64,000 nt of DNA from an uncultured Lachnospiraceae bacterium (GCA_910588845.1 CAJURU010000008.1:1-64000), one strand, 5' to 3'; positions 45,205-54,556 are shown, numbered from the stretch's first letter. Notes: generated by a model not told the origin, from the sequence alone. Translations and numbers: made by a program.

Positions 45205-45395
45205 ATGTCCTCCTGGCTCGTTCTAAATAATAGAACGGGTTCAAGAACGCCGACGGCGTTCTTGCTGCGGGGTGCGGGTCAGCTTTGCTGCCAGAAACAA
45301 ATCCGCACCCCTGCAATCTACGAGAGATTTTCTCTCATTTTCAATATCCGGTTCTTAACCCGAACAGTATTTTCCAAAAAAGGAGGACATTACAT
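45205..45395 (+). promoter_or_regulatory. Multi-stem leader that can hide the ribosome binding site
   Basis: AATGTCCTCCT (45204-45214) is complementary to AGGAGGACATT (45381-45391), which contains the Shine-Dalgarno of the next gene. Inside, CGGGTT.AAGAAC (45236-45248) pairs with GTTCTTAACCCG (45352-45363). Nested arms: CGTTCTA-N5-TAGAACG (45219-45237), CAAGAACGCCG/CGGCGTTCTTG (45242-45264), GGGGTGCGG/CCGCACCCC (45269-45311) and GAGAGA/TCTCTC (45322-45336). Some stems are alternatives to each other. It could be a regulatory RNA or a mobile palindromic element. Confidence 0.55.
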
Positions 45396-46454
45396 ATGAA
45401 ACATAACAAATTGTTAATTCTCATTGCCGGCATCGCTATTCTTTTTGGCATTTCCTGTTCCGGCATCATCATCGCACAGGGCATCCGCACAGGGGCAGTT
45501 CAGACATCACCCACTGACAAAAGGGATCGCTATCCAAACGCCTGGGAACTAAAAAAAACAAAACTAGACGAATTCTCTGAGATTTCCGTTTCACTCAGTT
45601 ACTGTAACTTCTCCATACTACCATCTGACGATTATGCCCTTGAATACCGTATGGACGGCATCTGCGAGGAGCCTGAATACAGTGTTTCTGACGGCAGTTT
45701 TCATTTCAGTGAAGGACACACACGGGAAAAATACCGCGCAGGCTTCCACTTTTTCTTCAACCCTGCCAACTTTTCTGCCAACCAAGAACCATTTTATGTC
45801 AACCTCTATGTGCCCAAGGACGCCTATTTTTATCTGTTATCCTTATCAGATGAAAGCGGAAATATTGAGATTGGCGATATCCAGGCCGAACGGGCAGAAA
45901 TCACAGCAGATTACGGAAACTTGGATATAGATAGCTTTTCTGGAAAAAAATTATCCCTCAACGCCGATTCTGGAAATATAGATTTAGGTAATGTGACTTG
46001 TGATAACCTGGAGATTTCCGATGAATACGGAAATATATCGGCAGACAGCCTTATTATCGCCAAAAACACCGCCATCAAGCTGGAAAGCGGCAATCTCAAA
46101 GTGTCCAAACTGGAAAGCGATCAGCTTACGCTCTCCAACGAATACGGCAACTGCACCGCGAATGAAATTACAGTAAAAAACAGCAACGTCTCCATGGAAT
46201 CCGGCAGCCTCAAACTGCAACAGGCAACACTTGGGAGTACAGAAATCAACAGTTCTTATGGAGATACCACATTGGGACTTGCCACTGACGTCTCCGATTA
46301 CAATTACGACTTAAAGGCAGAATATGGCGCTATAACACTGGACGGCACAAATATTGACGCAAATGATGATGGAGAAGTCTATTATCAGAAAGACAATGGA
46401 CAGAAAAATGATATCCGTATCATCAGCGAAAGCGGGAATATCAAAATTCGCTAA
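45396..46454 (+). CDS. DUF4097-type beta-repeat protein
   Basis: 352 residues from MKHNKLLILI, with GGAGG 9 bases before the ATG. An uncleaved or signal-type N-terminal helix (6-26) is followed by a beta-solenoid of alternating SGNI and YGN motifs (DESGNIEIGDIQAERAEI, DYGNLDIDSFSGK, DEYGNISADSL and so on), typical of DUF4097. It would be a membrane-anchored extracytoplasmic protein. The function of these proteins is not settled; they often sit with stress-response regulators, absent here. The leader may control its translation. Confidence 0.85.
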   Translation: MKHNKLLILIAGIAILFGISCSGIIIAQGIRTGAVQTSPTDKRDRYPNAWELKKTKLDEFSEISVSLSYCNFSILPSDDYALEYRMDGICEEPEYSVSDGSFHFSEGHTREKYRAGFHFFFNPANFSANQEPFYVNLYVPKDAYFYLLSLSDESGNIEIGDIQAERAEITADYGNLDIDSFSGKKLSLNADSGNIDLGNVTCDNLEISDEYGNISADSLIIAKNTAIKLESGNLKVSKLESDQLTLSNEYGNCTANEITVKNSNVSMESGSLKLQQATLGSTEINSSYGDTTLGLATDVSDYNYDLKAEYGAITLDGTNIDANDDGEVYYQKDNGQKNDIRIISESGNIKIR

Positions 46455-46459
46455 TAAAG

Positions 46460-46497
46460 CAACGCCGCCGCATTTTGACTTTATTGCGGCGGCGTTG
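46460..46497 (+). terminator. GC-rich hairpin after the DUF4097 gene
   Basis: CAACGCCGCCGCA (46460-46472) pairs perfectly with TGCGGCGGCGTTG (46485-46497) around a 12-base loop. The tail is CTCTCTTGCTGTT, only partly T-rich, so it is a likely but not ideal intrinsic terminator. Confidence 0.65.
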
Positions 46498-46569
46498 GCT
46501 CTCTTGCTGTTATCGGTCTTTCAAAACCCAGCATACTATACCCTTGATTTACCTGAATACCAATGATAC

Positions 46570-46833
46570 CTAATCAAAGTATTCTCCACAGCGTGGGCAA
46601 CATCTAACTCCCCACCACCCCAGAGGATATGTGCGATGGCAGACCGAACAACGCATTCTCAAATGCATGAAAATTAATGCGGCAACCATCATAATTCCTC
46701 CAATCAGGCATAAAACAGCGCAAAGAACAAACGCAAGCTCCTCTGACTGATAGAATCCCAGTCCCGCTCCAATTACACAAGCTCCACCACAAAATAAGAA
46801 TGTAAAAACTCTTTGCTTTGTTTTAAATGACAT
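46570..46833 (-). CDS. Small membrane protein with zinc ribbon
   Basis: 87 residues. Two membrane helices (about 9-28 and 33-55) are followed by a cytoplasmic CSVCHRTYPLG and CPRCGEYFD, two CxxC pairs typical of a zinc knuckle. AAAAAGGAG precedes the ATG. Unknown function. It lies 24 bases after the secreted protein gene in the same direction, so the two may share a transcript. Confidence 0.7.
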   Translation of the reverse strand: MSFKTKQRVFTFLFCGGACVIGAGLGFYQSEELAFVLCAVLCLIGGIMMVAALIFMHLRMRCSVCHRTYPLGWWGVRCCPRCGEYFD

Positions 46834-46857
46834 AATGATCTGCTCCTTTTTCCTATT

Positions 46858-47880
46858 CTAATTCCAATATCCTAATTGCATTGCTGTTGAGGGATGCTGT
46901 AAATATACATTGCGAATATTTTTCCCATTGCATCCGCTCATTTTTACATTATACACCCATGAATTATATGCAGTCCCTTTCTTAAAATAGCTGACTGCCT
47001 TATTTGCACTTCCATAATTTGGAGCAGTAATCCACCGACTATACTTTTTTTGTTCAATATTAGAATATCTTTTGCCATTTTTTACTTTCAAATTGGGAAT
47101 ATCCATGGCAACAATATACTTTGCTTTATTATAGCTTGCCCCAATTCCATAATTCTTTACCCTTTTATCATATACATAAATAAAAGAACAAATTTCTTCT
47201 ACTGACCATGTATAGTTTACTTTAACTTTTTCAATTTGGGATGTTTTTTTTAGTCCGCCAAGCACACCACCCAATGCAAAGAACAGTGAAATTGACTGAA
47301 TAGCCTTACTTTCCGGCGCCACAAATCCGGCAACTGTATTTAATAAACCCAAAGTCTCGGCCTTAATTGACTTACCTTTATAACTTTGTGTTACACTGCC
47401 TGTATTATAAAGCGTACCTAAATCTGTCGGAGCTGCCGTTATCTTCATTACTTTATATTTTTTACCTTTGTATTTTACTTTTGTGATCACTTTTGTAAAT
47501 GTTACATTTGTTGATGCGGCAGAAAATAAACTTATACCCGAATTATTTGTACGATTTTGATATTGTGATTTTAACAAATCCTCTGGCGCTTTTCCTGTTA
47601 ATTTTTGTACCTCCTTTGCAGAAATATCTTCACATCCATATTCTTTTAAATCTTCTGAAAGATTACGGTATTGATTCATATTTCCCTCTGTCAAAGCATC
47701 CACGCGTTGTTCAATCAAGTTATCTACAGCCTCAAAATCTGCAAGGCTCGATATTTTCTCCTCTAGGTATTCATCTTCACTGCTATTTTCTGCTCTTATA
47801 GGCACTGAATATGACGATAAAATTATACTGCAAGCCATAATAAAACACATTGTTTTTCTAAAAATCCTTCCTTTTTTCAT
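46858..47880 (-). CDS. Unrecognised secreted protein
   Basis: 340 residues with a clear signal peptide (MKKGRIFRKTMCFIMACSII to about residue 30, ending at an Ala-Glu site). The mature part is Lys- and Tyr-rich, with a hydrophobic helix near 170-195 and a C-terminal section with KYIVAMDIPNLKVKNGKRY and SRWITAPNYGS. AAAGGAGG is upstream of the ATG. No family recognised. Low GC compared with its neighbours suggests transfer. Confidence 0.7.
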   Translation of the reverse strand: MKKGRIFRKTMCFIMACSIILSSYSVPIRAENSSEDEYLEEKISSLADFEAVDNLIEQRVDALTEGNMNQYRNLSEDLKEYGCEDISAKEVQKLTGKAPEDLLKSQYQNRTNNSGISLFSAASTNVTFTKVITKVKYKGKKYKVMKITAAPTDLGTLYNTGSVTQSYKGKSIKAETLGLLNTVAGFVAPESKAIQSISLFFALGGVLGGLKKTSQIEKVKVNYTWSVEEICSFIYVYDKRVKNYGIGASYNKAKYIVAMDIPNLKVKNGKRYSNIEQKKYSRWITAPNYGSANKAVSYFKKGTAYNSWVYNVKMSGCNGKNIRNVYLQHPSTAMQLGYWN

Positions 47881-48229
47881 TCCCTTTTGACCTCCTTTAA
47901 AATAGTCTTCATGTTTCGTCGATAGGTTTTTATCATCTTAATTCTTTTTTTCCTTTATCATAATTTCCCCCCTCCGTTTTCTATTAAGAGATTTCATATG
48001 CTCCTATATAAGAAACGTAGAAAGGAAGGAAAACACTACTTAATTATTTAAATTTTTTAAAAAACAACCCTTTTTTTATAAACCAATTCGGCTATCATAT
48101 TTGCGAATCAATAGTTTCCTCATGTGCGAGTACCCTCGCTTCGCTGGGGCAGACCCTGCGCATATCATTTTTCTTCTATAGGAAAAGCACTTTCACGCTT
48201 TAGCGTGACAAGGTGTCTTCTATAAGATA
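47881..48229. other. AT-rich spacer with short hairpins
   Basis: No gene. The left half is AT-rich and probably holds the promoter of the secreted protein gene. Between 48120 and 48225 lie short inverted repeats, including CACGCTTTAGCGTG (48194-48207) and a CTTCTATA motif at 48172 and 48218. Confidence 0.4.
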
Positions 48230-48287
48230 AAAAACTCCTTTTTGGTAAGAATCTACATATCATAATTCTTATCAAAAAGGAGTTTTT
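48230..48287. terminator. Long hairpin, bidirectional terminator
   Basis: Arms of 23 bases (48230-48252 and 48265-48287) pair with one mismatch: AAAAACTCC and GGAGTTTTT at the base, TAAGAAT and ATTCTTA at the loop. A-run and T-run flanks let it work on either strand. It would end transcription of the 48.3-49.0 kb gene. Confidence 0.75.
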
Positions 48288-48338
48288 ATTGTTGCTGTCA
48301 GTAAGCTATTCCATGCAATCTCACAAAGTCTTCACCTA

Positions 48339-49043
48339 TCAAACCAGTAAATCTAACGCCTGATAGGGATGTCTCTTCCCAGACGCCTGATATGCTTCCA
48401 TGTTGCGCGCTTTCAGCCTTGCTGCAAGCTGCTGCTCTGCCATTTCCTGCTTCTGTTCTTCCATCTGTTTCGTTTCCTCAGCAAGTTTCTCCTGCGCCTC
48501 TTTTGCCTCCTGCATCTCTTCGGTCTCTTCGGCAAGTTCCTCCAGCTCCTCGGCATTCTCTTCCATAGCCTCGACTTCTTCGGTAAGATCTGAAACGTCT
48601 TCCATCATCTCTTCCATCATGCCCTTGTCTTCGTCTGTACCCATGGCCTCTTCTGCCATGTCCTCGCGTCTCTCTTCCGCTGTCTTCGGCTCCATCTTCT
48701 CGGCAGCTTCTGCAATCTTCTCGCCAAGCTCCTCTGCCTCGTCCAAGATATGCCACATCTGCTCATTGTTAAAGGACTGCTTCGCCGCTGCAATCTCGTC
48801 CTCATAACTGTGCAGCGCTTTCAGCTTTTTGGCTATCTCCTCTACCGATTCACATTCCTGATTTTTGAGGTTTTCCTTCTGCTTCTCCCAGAATGAAATT
48901 TCACTCTGTGTCTTCTGCTGCCGCTCTGCCTTGTCCTGCGCACTTTTTGAAACATTGTTTTGCAGCACAGGTAAATTTCCGGCAAACACAGAGCCGCCCT
49001 TTTGATAAGAGTCTGTCCCTATATTTGTCAATGAAATATTCAT
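48339..49043 (-). CDS. Unrecognised coiled-coil protein
   Basis: 234 residues, starting MNISLTNIGTDSYQKGGSVF. From about residue 30 to 210 it is almost entirely heptad-like and rich in Glu, Ala, Lys and Met, including a run with EEMMEDVSDLTEEVEAMEEN. No signal or membrane helix. Similar in plan to the 24.2 kb protein: short Asn-rich start, then a very acidic coiled coil. Role unknown. Low complexity makes homology searches unreliable here. Confidence 0.7.
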   Translation of the reverse strand: MNISLTNIGTDSYQKGGSVFAGNLPVLQNNVSKSAQDKAERQQKTQSEISFWEKQKENLKNQECESVEEIAKKLKALHSYEDEIAAAKQSFNNEQMWHILDEAEELGEKIAEAAEKMEPKTAEERREDMAEEAMGTDEDKGMMEEMMEDVSDLTEEVEAMEENAEELEELAEETEEMQEAKEAQEKLAEETKQMEEQKQEMAEQQLAARLKARNMEAYQASGKRHPYQALDLLV

Positions 49044-49092
49044 GCCGTCCTCCTTTATGCCAACCTGTTCCTCTCTACACTATCTACAGGAA

Positions 49093-49115
49093 ACATCATA
49101 AATTTTTTATGATGT
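49093..49115. repeat. Hairpin in the leader of the coiled-coil gene
   Basis: ACATCATAAA (49093-49102) pairs with TTTATGATGT (49106-49115) across a 3-base loop; flanking AGG/CCT can extend it. There is no long T-run, so a terminator role is uncertain. The rest of the 224-base spacer shows nothing clear. Confidence 0.45.
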
Positions 49116-49267
49116 CTCCTGCCCCGCTCTTTACTGCTGTAAACACAGAAATTTCATTTACTATAGTATATGTTTCGGCATAAACAGAGGAATTCTTTAC
49201 CAACTCCAACATGCTTTCAAACCCAAAAAAGTATCTTTCAGGCCTAAGCTGGTATAACCCTTATCAG

Positions 49268-50221
49268 CTATCCACAAGAACGGTTTAGCCACTCGGTCGA
49301 CGCATCCATAGCAGTGCGGCAGGCATTCGTCTGATCCAGCGCATTCAGCATCACGAAATCATGAATGGTGCCCTGTACCCGCAAAGCAGTTACCTCCACG
49401 CCTGCACAGCGAAGCTTTTCGCCAAAAGCTTCTCCTTCGCTGCGCAAAACATCCGCCTGACCATTTATGATCATAGTCTGAGGAAAGCACCGCAAACAAT
49501 CTGTGCTCGCCCGAAACGGAGACGCAGTTATTTGATTTCGCTCCTCCATAGAAGCCGTATACTGCCTCCAGAACCATTTCATTCCTTCCCGATACAAATA
49601 ATAGTCCACTGCAAATTGACGATAACTTGGCGTATCAAAGCAGGCGTTCGTTACCGGGTAATATAATAGCAGCTTGTGAATACACGGACCGTGCCGCCTC
49701 TCTGACATCAAAGCCATAGCGATTGCCATATTTCCGCCAACGCTGTCGCCTGCAACTGTGAGTGTAGTACGATTAAGCATGGAGAATCGGCTCCCGATAA
49801 TTTCCTTTATATGGGAAAAGATAAAATAACACTGCTCAATCGCTGTCGGATATTTTGCTTCCGGCGAACGGCTGTATTCCGGAAATATAACCAGAGAATT
49901 CGTCCTTGCTGAGAGCTCCCTGACTAACTTTTCGTGTGTATGAAAACTGCCGAATACCCATCCTGCACCGTGAATATAGAAGATAATATTTCTGATTTTT
50001 TCACCTTTGGGCGCAATAAAATATACCGGAATACTGCCCCACTTCCCGGTGTTTATACACTCCGAAAATATATCGGCAGGATATTTATATACCGGTGTAT
50101 CCTGTGCTTCCTCCAATACTTTTCTGCCTTGTTCAGGCGGCATCTGAAAAATCAACGGCGGCACAGAATTCTGGTTGCAGACGGCTTCTGCTGCGGGTTC
50201 CAACGGAACGCATCGTTTCAT
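49268..50221 (-). CDS. Alpha/beta hydrolase of the HSL-type esterase family
   Basis: 317 residues from MKRCVPLEP. The oxyanion-hole motif is YIHGAGWVFGS (family HGGGx variant), the nucleophile lies in GDSVGGN, and the remaining triad probably includes the Asp of NGQADVL and the His of GTIHDFVML. It is probably a cytoplasmic carboxylesterase or lipase-like enzyme. GGGGAG is 9 bases before the chosen ATG. A possible 17-codon ORF and a hairpin lie upstream. Confidence 0.88.
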   Translation of the reverse strand: MKRCVPLEPAAEAVCNQNSVPPLIFQMPPEQGRKVLEEAQDTPVYKYPADIFSECINTGKWGSIPVYFIAPKGEKIRNIIFYIHGAGWVFGSFHTHEKLVRELSARTNSLVIFPEYSRSPEAKYPTAIEQCYFIFSHIKEIIGSRFSMLNRTTLTVAGDSVGGNMAIAMALMSERRHGPCIHKLLLYYPVTNACFDTPSYRQFAVDYYLYREGMKWFWRQYTASMEERNQITASPFRASTDCLRCFPQTMIINGQADVLRSEGEAFGEKLRCAGVEVTALRVQGTIHDFVMLNALDQTNACRTAMDASTEWLNRSCG

Positions 50222-50257
50222 AATATTTTTCTCCCCTAATGTTTTCACTGGTTTTTA

Positions 50258-50311
50258 TTATAATATGCAGCGCTTCCAACTTTGTATTTCTGATGACGAA
50301 CAATGACCCAT
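50258..50311 (-). CDS. Possible 17-codon leader ORF
   Basis: ATG at 50311 opens MGHCSSSEIQSWKRCIL and stops at 50258, 37 bases before the hydrolase start. AAGGAGG lies 10 bases upstream of this ATG, better than the site of the hydrolase. That site is inside the right arm of a hairpin (50314-50377). It may be chance. Confidence 0.3.
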   Translation of the reverse strand: MGHCSSSEIQSWKRCIL

Positions 50312-50313
50312 AA

Positions 50314-50377
50314 AATATGCTCCTCCTTATAAAGACAATTTTACCATTTCAACTGCCTGTTATAAGGGGAGCATATT
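50314..50377. repeat. Long hairpin before the hydrolase gene
   Basis: AATATGCTCCTCCTTATAA (50314-50332) pairs with TTATAAGGGGAGCATATT (50360-50377) with one mismatch and a bulge. On the minus strand the arm nearer the hydrolase gene contains AAGGAGGAGCATATT. It could terminate the hydA transcript or mask a ribosome binding site. Confidence 0.5.
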
Positions 50378-50448
50378 CATTGATATCTTATAGTATGAAA
50401 GACTAATCCTCAAGAAACGCGAGGAAATACCTTATCTTACAAATATAA

Positions 50449-52161
50449 TTACTGACTTACTTGATTCTTCGGTAAATAATGCACATGCAAAAGCTCATGC
50501 TCACGATTCTTGAGCAAATCACTGTACAAGGTATCTACCAGCGGGTTCTCCTCGCTGCGCTTAATCTGCAATGCCTTGTCATTCTTGTAAAGTCCTTCGG
50601 CGCGCATCCGTTTCTCTGTGGAACGCGCAAACGGCTGGCCGGCTCCTGCCACGCATCCGCCCGCACATGCCATGACTTCCACAAAATCAAAATGCTCTTC
50701 GCCGCTCTCAATCTTCTGGATGAGCCTGTCCGCGTTGCCAAGGCCGCTGACAATTCCAATGCGCACTTTGCGTCCGTCCAAATCAAGCGTACACTCCTTG
50801 AGCCCCTCCATACCGCGAACGCCAATAAACTCAATCTCCTTGAGCGCTTTCGGGCTCTTATCTGCCACAACCCGGCGAATAGCCGCCTCTGTCACGCCGC
50901 CGGTCGCCCCGAAAATAACGCCGGCGCCTGAGTAGATAGAAAACGGCATATCAAACGCCTCCGGCTCCAAGCGGTCAAAACGGATACCAATCTCTTTAAG
51001 CATGCCGATAACCTCCTCGGAGGTCAGCACATAATCTACATAGGGAACGCCGTCCTTTTTAAACTCTTCCCTGGAAGCCTCGTACTTTTTCGCTGTACAG
51101 GGCATGATTGCCACAGAGACCGTCTCCTTATGTTCCTTCTTATCCTGCTTCCTGTAATATTCCTTGATGACCGCCCCGAACATCTGCATCGGGGATTTGG
51201 AAGTGGAAACATAAGGCATCAAATACGGATATTTCGTCTCCACGAAACGAATCCAGCCCGGACAGCAGGAGGTAAACAGTGGGAAATTGCGTCCCTCTTC
51301 CTCTAAACTCTCCACCAGTTCCTCAGATTCCTCCATAATCGTCAAATCGGCGCCTACCGACGTATCAAAGATAGCGTCCACGCCCAACATACGCAGGGAA
51401 GCAATCAGCTTGCCAATCGTATTCTCTCCCGGCTCATAGCCATATGCCTCTCCGATTGCCACACGCACTGCCGGCGCAATCTGCACTACCACACGCTTGT
51501 CTTCGCTATGGATCGCCTGCCACACGTCGTGGGTATCATTCTTAATCGTAATCGCACCTGTCGGACAAACCGCCGCACACTGTCCACAGTTGACGCAGTT
51601 GGTATCTGCAATATCTCTGCCAAACGCGGTCGAAATCTCCATATCGGAACCGCGGTGCGCAAAATCAATCGCGCCCACATGCTGAATCTCGCTGCACACC
51701 CTCACACAGTCTCCGCAGAGAATACATTTATTGGGATTGCGCACAATCGCTTTGGAGGAGGTGTCAATCGGACGGATGGGATTCGTATTCTCAAACCGTA
51801 CGCTGGGGATGGCAAACCGGTTTGCCAGCTCCTGCAATTTACATTTGCCATTCTTCTCACATGTCGTGCAATCCCTGCAATGCGCAGCCAAAAGAAGCTC
51901 CAGAATCCGCTTCCTGTGATAATAAAGCTGCGGCGTATTCGTACGGATTTCCATGCCGTTTTTCGGCGGTGTGGAACAAGAAGCCACTATCCCTCCACGG
52001 TTATCTTCCACCACGCACATACGGCATGCGCCGTAGATAGAAAGATCCGAATAATAACAAAATGTCGGTAAGATAATTCCCGCCTTGCGGATCACTGCAA
52101 GGATATTTTTCTCATCGGTGAACGGTACACGCTCTCCGTCAATAATCATATATTTTTCCAT
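50449..52161 (-). CDS. hydA: [FeFe]-hydrogenase, catalytic subunit
   Basis: Catalytic subunit of an NAD-linked, probably electron-bifurcating hydrogenase. Residues 1-80 form a plant-type 2Fe-2S domain (FCYYSDLSIYGACRMC). The His-Cys cluster HCRDCTTCEKNGKC and two 4Fe-4S sets (CILCGDCVRVC, CVNCGQCAAVC) follow. The H-cluster motifs are all present: TSCCPGW, MPCTAKK and EVMACAGGCVAG. The middle of the last has Ala where Pro or Arg is often found. Missing small H-domain partner: none needed. 570 residues. Last of hydC-hydB-hydA; maturation genes hydE, F and G are not in the window. Confidence 0.94.
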   Translation of the reverse strand: MEKYMIIDGERVPFTDEKNILAVIRKAGIILPTFCYYSDLSIYGACRMCVVEDNRGGIVASCSTPPKNGMEIRTNTPQLYYHRKRILELLLAAHCRDCTTCEKNGKCKLQELANRFAIPSVRFENTNPIRPIDTSSKAIVRNPNKCILCGDCVRVCSEIQHVGAIDFAHRGSDMEISTAFGRDIADTNCVNCGQCAAVCPTGAITIKNDTHDVWQAIHSEDKRVVVQIAPAVRVAIGEAYGYEPGENTIGKLIASLRMLGVDAIFDTSVGADLTIMEESEELVESLEEEGRNFPLFTSCCPGWIRFVETKYPYLMPYVSTSKSPMQMFGAVIKEYYRKQDKKEHKETVSVAIMPCTAKKYEASREEFKKDGVPYVDYVLTSEEVIGMLKEIGIRFDRLEPEAFDMPFSIYSGAGVIFGATGGVTEAAIRRVVADKSPKALKEIEFIGVRGMEGLKECTLDLDGRKVRIGIVSGLGNADRLIQKIESGEEHFDFVEVMACAGGCVAGAGQPFARSTEKRMRAEGLYKNDKALQIKRSEENPLVDTLYSDLLKNREHELLHVHYLPKNQVSQ

Positions 52162-52173
52162 GTCCGTTCCCTC

Positions 52174-54063
52174 CTACACTTCTTTTACCGCGTGGAAATT
52201 ACAGCCTTCCATGCAGGCGCCACACTTAATACATTTGCTTGTATCAATGGTAAATGGTTTCTTAACCTCGCCGGAAATTGCACCTACCGGGCAAAGCCGT
52301 GCACATTTGCTGCATCCCTTACACAATTCCGGGTCAATTTGCAGCGTTACCAGCGCCTTACACTGGCCCGCCGGACATTTCTTATCTACCACATGCGCAA
52401 GATACTCCTCCCGGAAATACTTCATCGTGCTGACTACCGGAGAAGCCGCCGTCTTACCCAATCCACATAATGCCGTGGCTGAAATTGTCGAAGCAAGCTC
52501 TTCTAACAGCGTAATATGCTGCATTGTTCCGCGGCCCTCGCAGATATCGTTCAGAAGTTCCAACATCCGTTTCGTTCCCTCGCGGCAGGGAATACATTTT
52601 CCACAGGACTCATTCTGGGTAAAGTTCATGAAGAAGCGGGCAACCTCCACCATGCAGCTCTTATCGTTCATGACTACCAGGCCGCCGCTGCCAATCATCG
52701 CGCCCACCTTCTTGAGCGAATCGAAATCCAGATGTAAATCCAGATGGTCTTCCGTCGCGCTGATACAGAGACATCCGCCGGACGGTCCGCCAATCTGCAC
52801 GGCTTTAAAATCGCCGCCCTTGACACCGCCGCCAATATCGAAAATAACCTTCCTCAGCGGTGTTCCCATGGGCACCTCAATCAAGCCCGTGTTCATAACG
52901 TTTCCAGTCAGGGCAAACGCCTTCGTTCCATGGTTATTGTCGGGACCGATCGACTTATACCACTCCGCTCCCTTGGTGATGATAGGTGGAACATTACAAT
53001 ATGTCTCCACGTTGTTCAATACGGTCGGCTTCTCAAACAGACCTTTCTCCACGGTACGCGGCGGTTTTACCCTGGGCATACCACGGTTCCCCTCAATAGA
53101 CGCCGTCAGCGCGGAGCCCTCCCCGCAGACAAATGCGCCCGCACCCTGGCTGATCTTCAAATCGAAATCAAAACCGGAATTTAAAATATTCTCTCCTAAC
53201 AATCCCTTCTCTTCCGCCTTATTGATTGCCGTCTGTAAACGCTCCACGGCAAGCGGATATTCTGCACGCACATAGATATAGCCATAATGCGCCCCCGTAG
53301 CGATTCCGGCAATCAGCATACCTTCAATCACGCGATGAGGGTCGCCCTCCATCATACTTCGGTCCATAAATGCGCCGGGGTCGCCCTCGTCACCATTGCA
53401 GACCACATATTTTGTCTCTTCCTTCTGCGCTAATACCTGCGCCCATTTCCGCCCGGTGGGGAACCCTCCGCCGCCGCGTCCACGCAGGCAGGCTTCGTTG
53501 ACTTCGTCCACAATCTGCTGCGGCGTCATATCAAACAACGCTTTCGCCACGGCGCTATATCCGCCCACAGCGATGTACTCCTTGATAGATTCCGCATTAA
53601 TCCTTCCGCAGTCCTCAAGCGCCACGCGCGTCTGCTGTTTGTAGAAGGGTATATCATCCTGTTTCTCGTAAGCTTCGCCATTCTGGTCATGATAAACAAG
53701 GCGTTCAATCACCTCGTCTCCCACAATACTCTTTTCAATAATTTCCTCACAGTCTTCTACCTTAACCTTGACATAGAGGATTCCCTCTGGCTCGATACGC
53801 AATAGCGGCCCCATCTCACAGAATCCATGACAGCCTGACTTCTTCAAGCCGACACTGTCGTCATGAGGCTCTTTCTCCAACACCAGCGAACATTTAATGC
53901 CGCGCGCGATGAGAATTTCCTGCATTTTGGCAAATATATTCAATGAGCCGCCAGCCACGCACCCAGTCCCGGCACAAATTAAAATCTGTTTCCTCTGGGT
54001 CTTTAAGGACGCCGCATATTCTGCCCTTCTTGCTTCCAGTTCTTCTCTCGTATTAATTCTCAT
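52174..54063 (-). CDS. hydB: Hydrogenase NADH/FMN subunit (NuoF-like)
   Basis: 629 residues. The N-terminal 2Fe-2S thioredoxin-like domain has CAGTGCVAGGS. The NuoF core has GRGGGGFPTGRKWA (FMN/NADH), the EYPLAVERL segment, and the cluster motif SCGKCIPCREGTKRM. A C-terminal pair of 4Fe-4S motifs, CKGCSKCARLCP and CIKCGACMEGC, is the HydB hallmark. The start overlaps hydC by 11 bases. Works with HydA and HydC to couple ferredoxin and NADH to hydrogen. Confidence 0.95.
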   Translation of the reverse strand: MRINTREELEARRAEYAASLKTQRKQILICAGTGCVAGGSLNIFAKMQEILIARGIKCSLVLEKEPHDDSVGLKKSGCHGFCEMGPLLRIEPEGILYVKVKVEDCEEIIEKSIVGDEVIERLVYHDQNGEAYEKQDDIPFYKQQTRVALEDCGRINAESIKEYIAVGGYSAVAKALFDMTPQQIVDEVNEACLRGRGGGGFPTGRKWAQVLAQKEETKYVVCNGDEGDPGAFMDRSMMEGDPHRVIEGMLIAGIATGAHYGYIYVRAEYPLAVERLQTAINKAEEKGLLGENILNSGFDFDLKISQGAGAFVCGEGSALTASIEGNRGMPRVKPPRTVEKGLFEKPTVLNNVETYCNVPPIITKGAEWYKSIGPDNNHGTKAFALTGNVMNTGLIEVPMGTPLRKVIFDIGGGVKGGDFKAVQIGGPSGGCLCISATEDHLDLHLDFDSLKKVGAMIGSGGLVVMNDKSCMVEVARFFMNFTQNESCGKCIPCREGTKRMLELLNDICEGRGTMQHITLLEELASTISATALCGLGKTAASPVVSTMKYFREEYLAHVVDKKCPAGQCKALVTLQIDPELCKGCSKCARLCPVGAISGEVKKPFTIDTSKCIKCGACMEGCNFHAVKEV

Positions 54064-54556
54064 CTGCGGCCTCCTCTCCGGCAGCTTTGCCTTCTTTTAA
54101 TTGCTCTATCAATGCTCTGGCCTTCTCTGGCGTCATTGCTGGATGCACCTCGTCATTGACCGTACAGACAGGCGCCAGCCCGCAAGCTCCCAGACACGAT
54201 ACCGTCTCCACTGTAAACATCATGTCATCCGTGGTAGGCTTCGATTCTGTCACCCCCAAAAGACTGCGGATTTCATCTAAAATGGCTGTTGATTTACGCA
54301 CATGACAGGCTGTCCCATCACAAATCTTGATGACATATTTCCCTTTAGGCTCTAAGGAAAAATTCTCATAGAATGTTGCCACCCCATATACTTTCGCCTC
54401 ACTCAAGTCCAATTTCCTAGCTATGTAACAGAGCGCATCCTCCGGCAGATAACGGTATACTTTCTGGATGTCCTGCATAATTGCAATCACTGCCGTCTGG
54501 CTGTAATCATGAGCTTTTAAAATCTCATCCAGCACTTTTTGTTCCTTTTTTTCCAA
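54053..54556 (-). CDS. hydC: Hydrogenase NuoE-like subunit
   Basis: 167 residues with a thioredoxin-like 2Fe-2S fold: CDGTACHVR and CLGACGLAPVC give the four ligands. It begins with a TTG codon, with GGAGG 7 bases upstream. First gene of the operon, behind a promoter at 54.63 kb. An acidic tail after the cluster domain overlaps the hydB start. Confidence 0.94.
   Translation of the reverse strand: MEKKEQKVLDEILKAHDYSQTAVIAIMQDIQKVYRYLPEDALCYIARKLDLSEAKVYGVATFYENFSLEPKGKYVIKICDGTACHVRKSTAILDEIRSLLGVTESKPTTDDMMFTVETVSCLGACGLAPVCTVNDEVHPAMTPEKARALIEQLKEGKAAGEEAADEN

Noticed and set aside
46858..47880. Bacteriocin or toxin call for the secreted protein
   Set aside because: The signal peptide and Lys/Tyr-rich body are suggestive, but there is no immunity gene, leader motif or known toxin domain.
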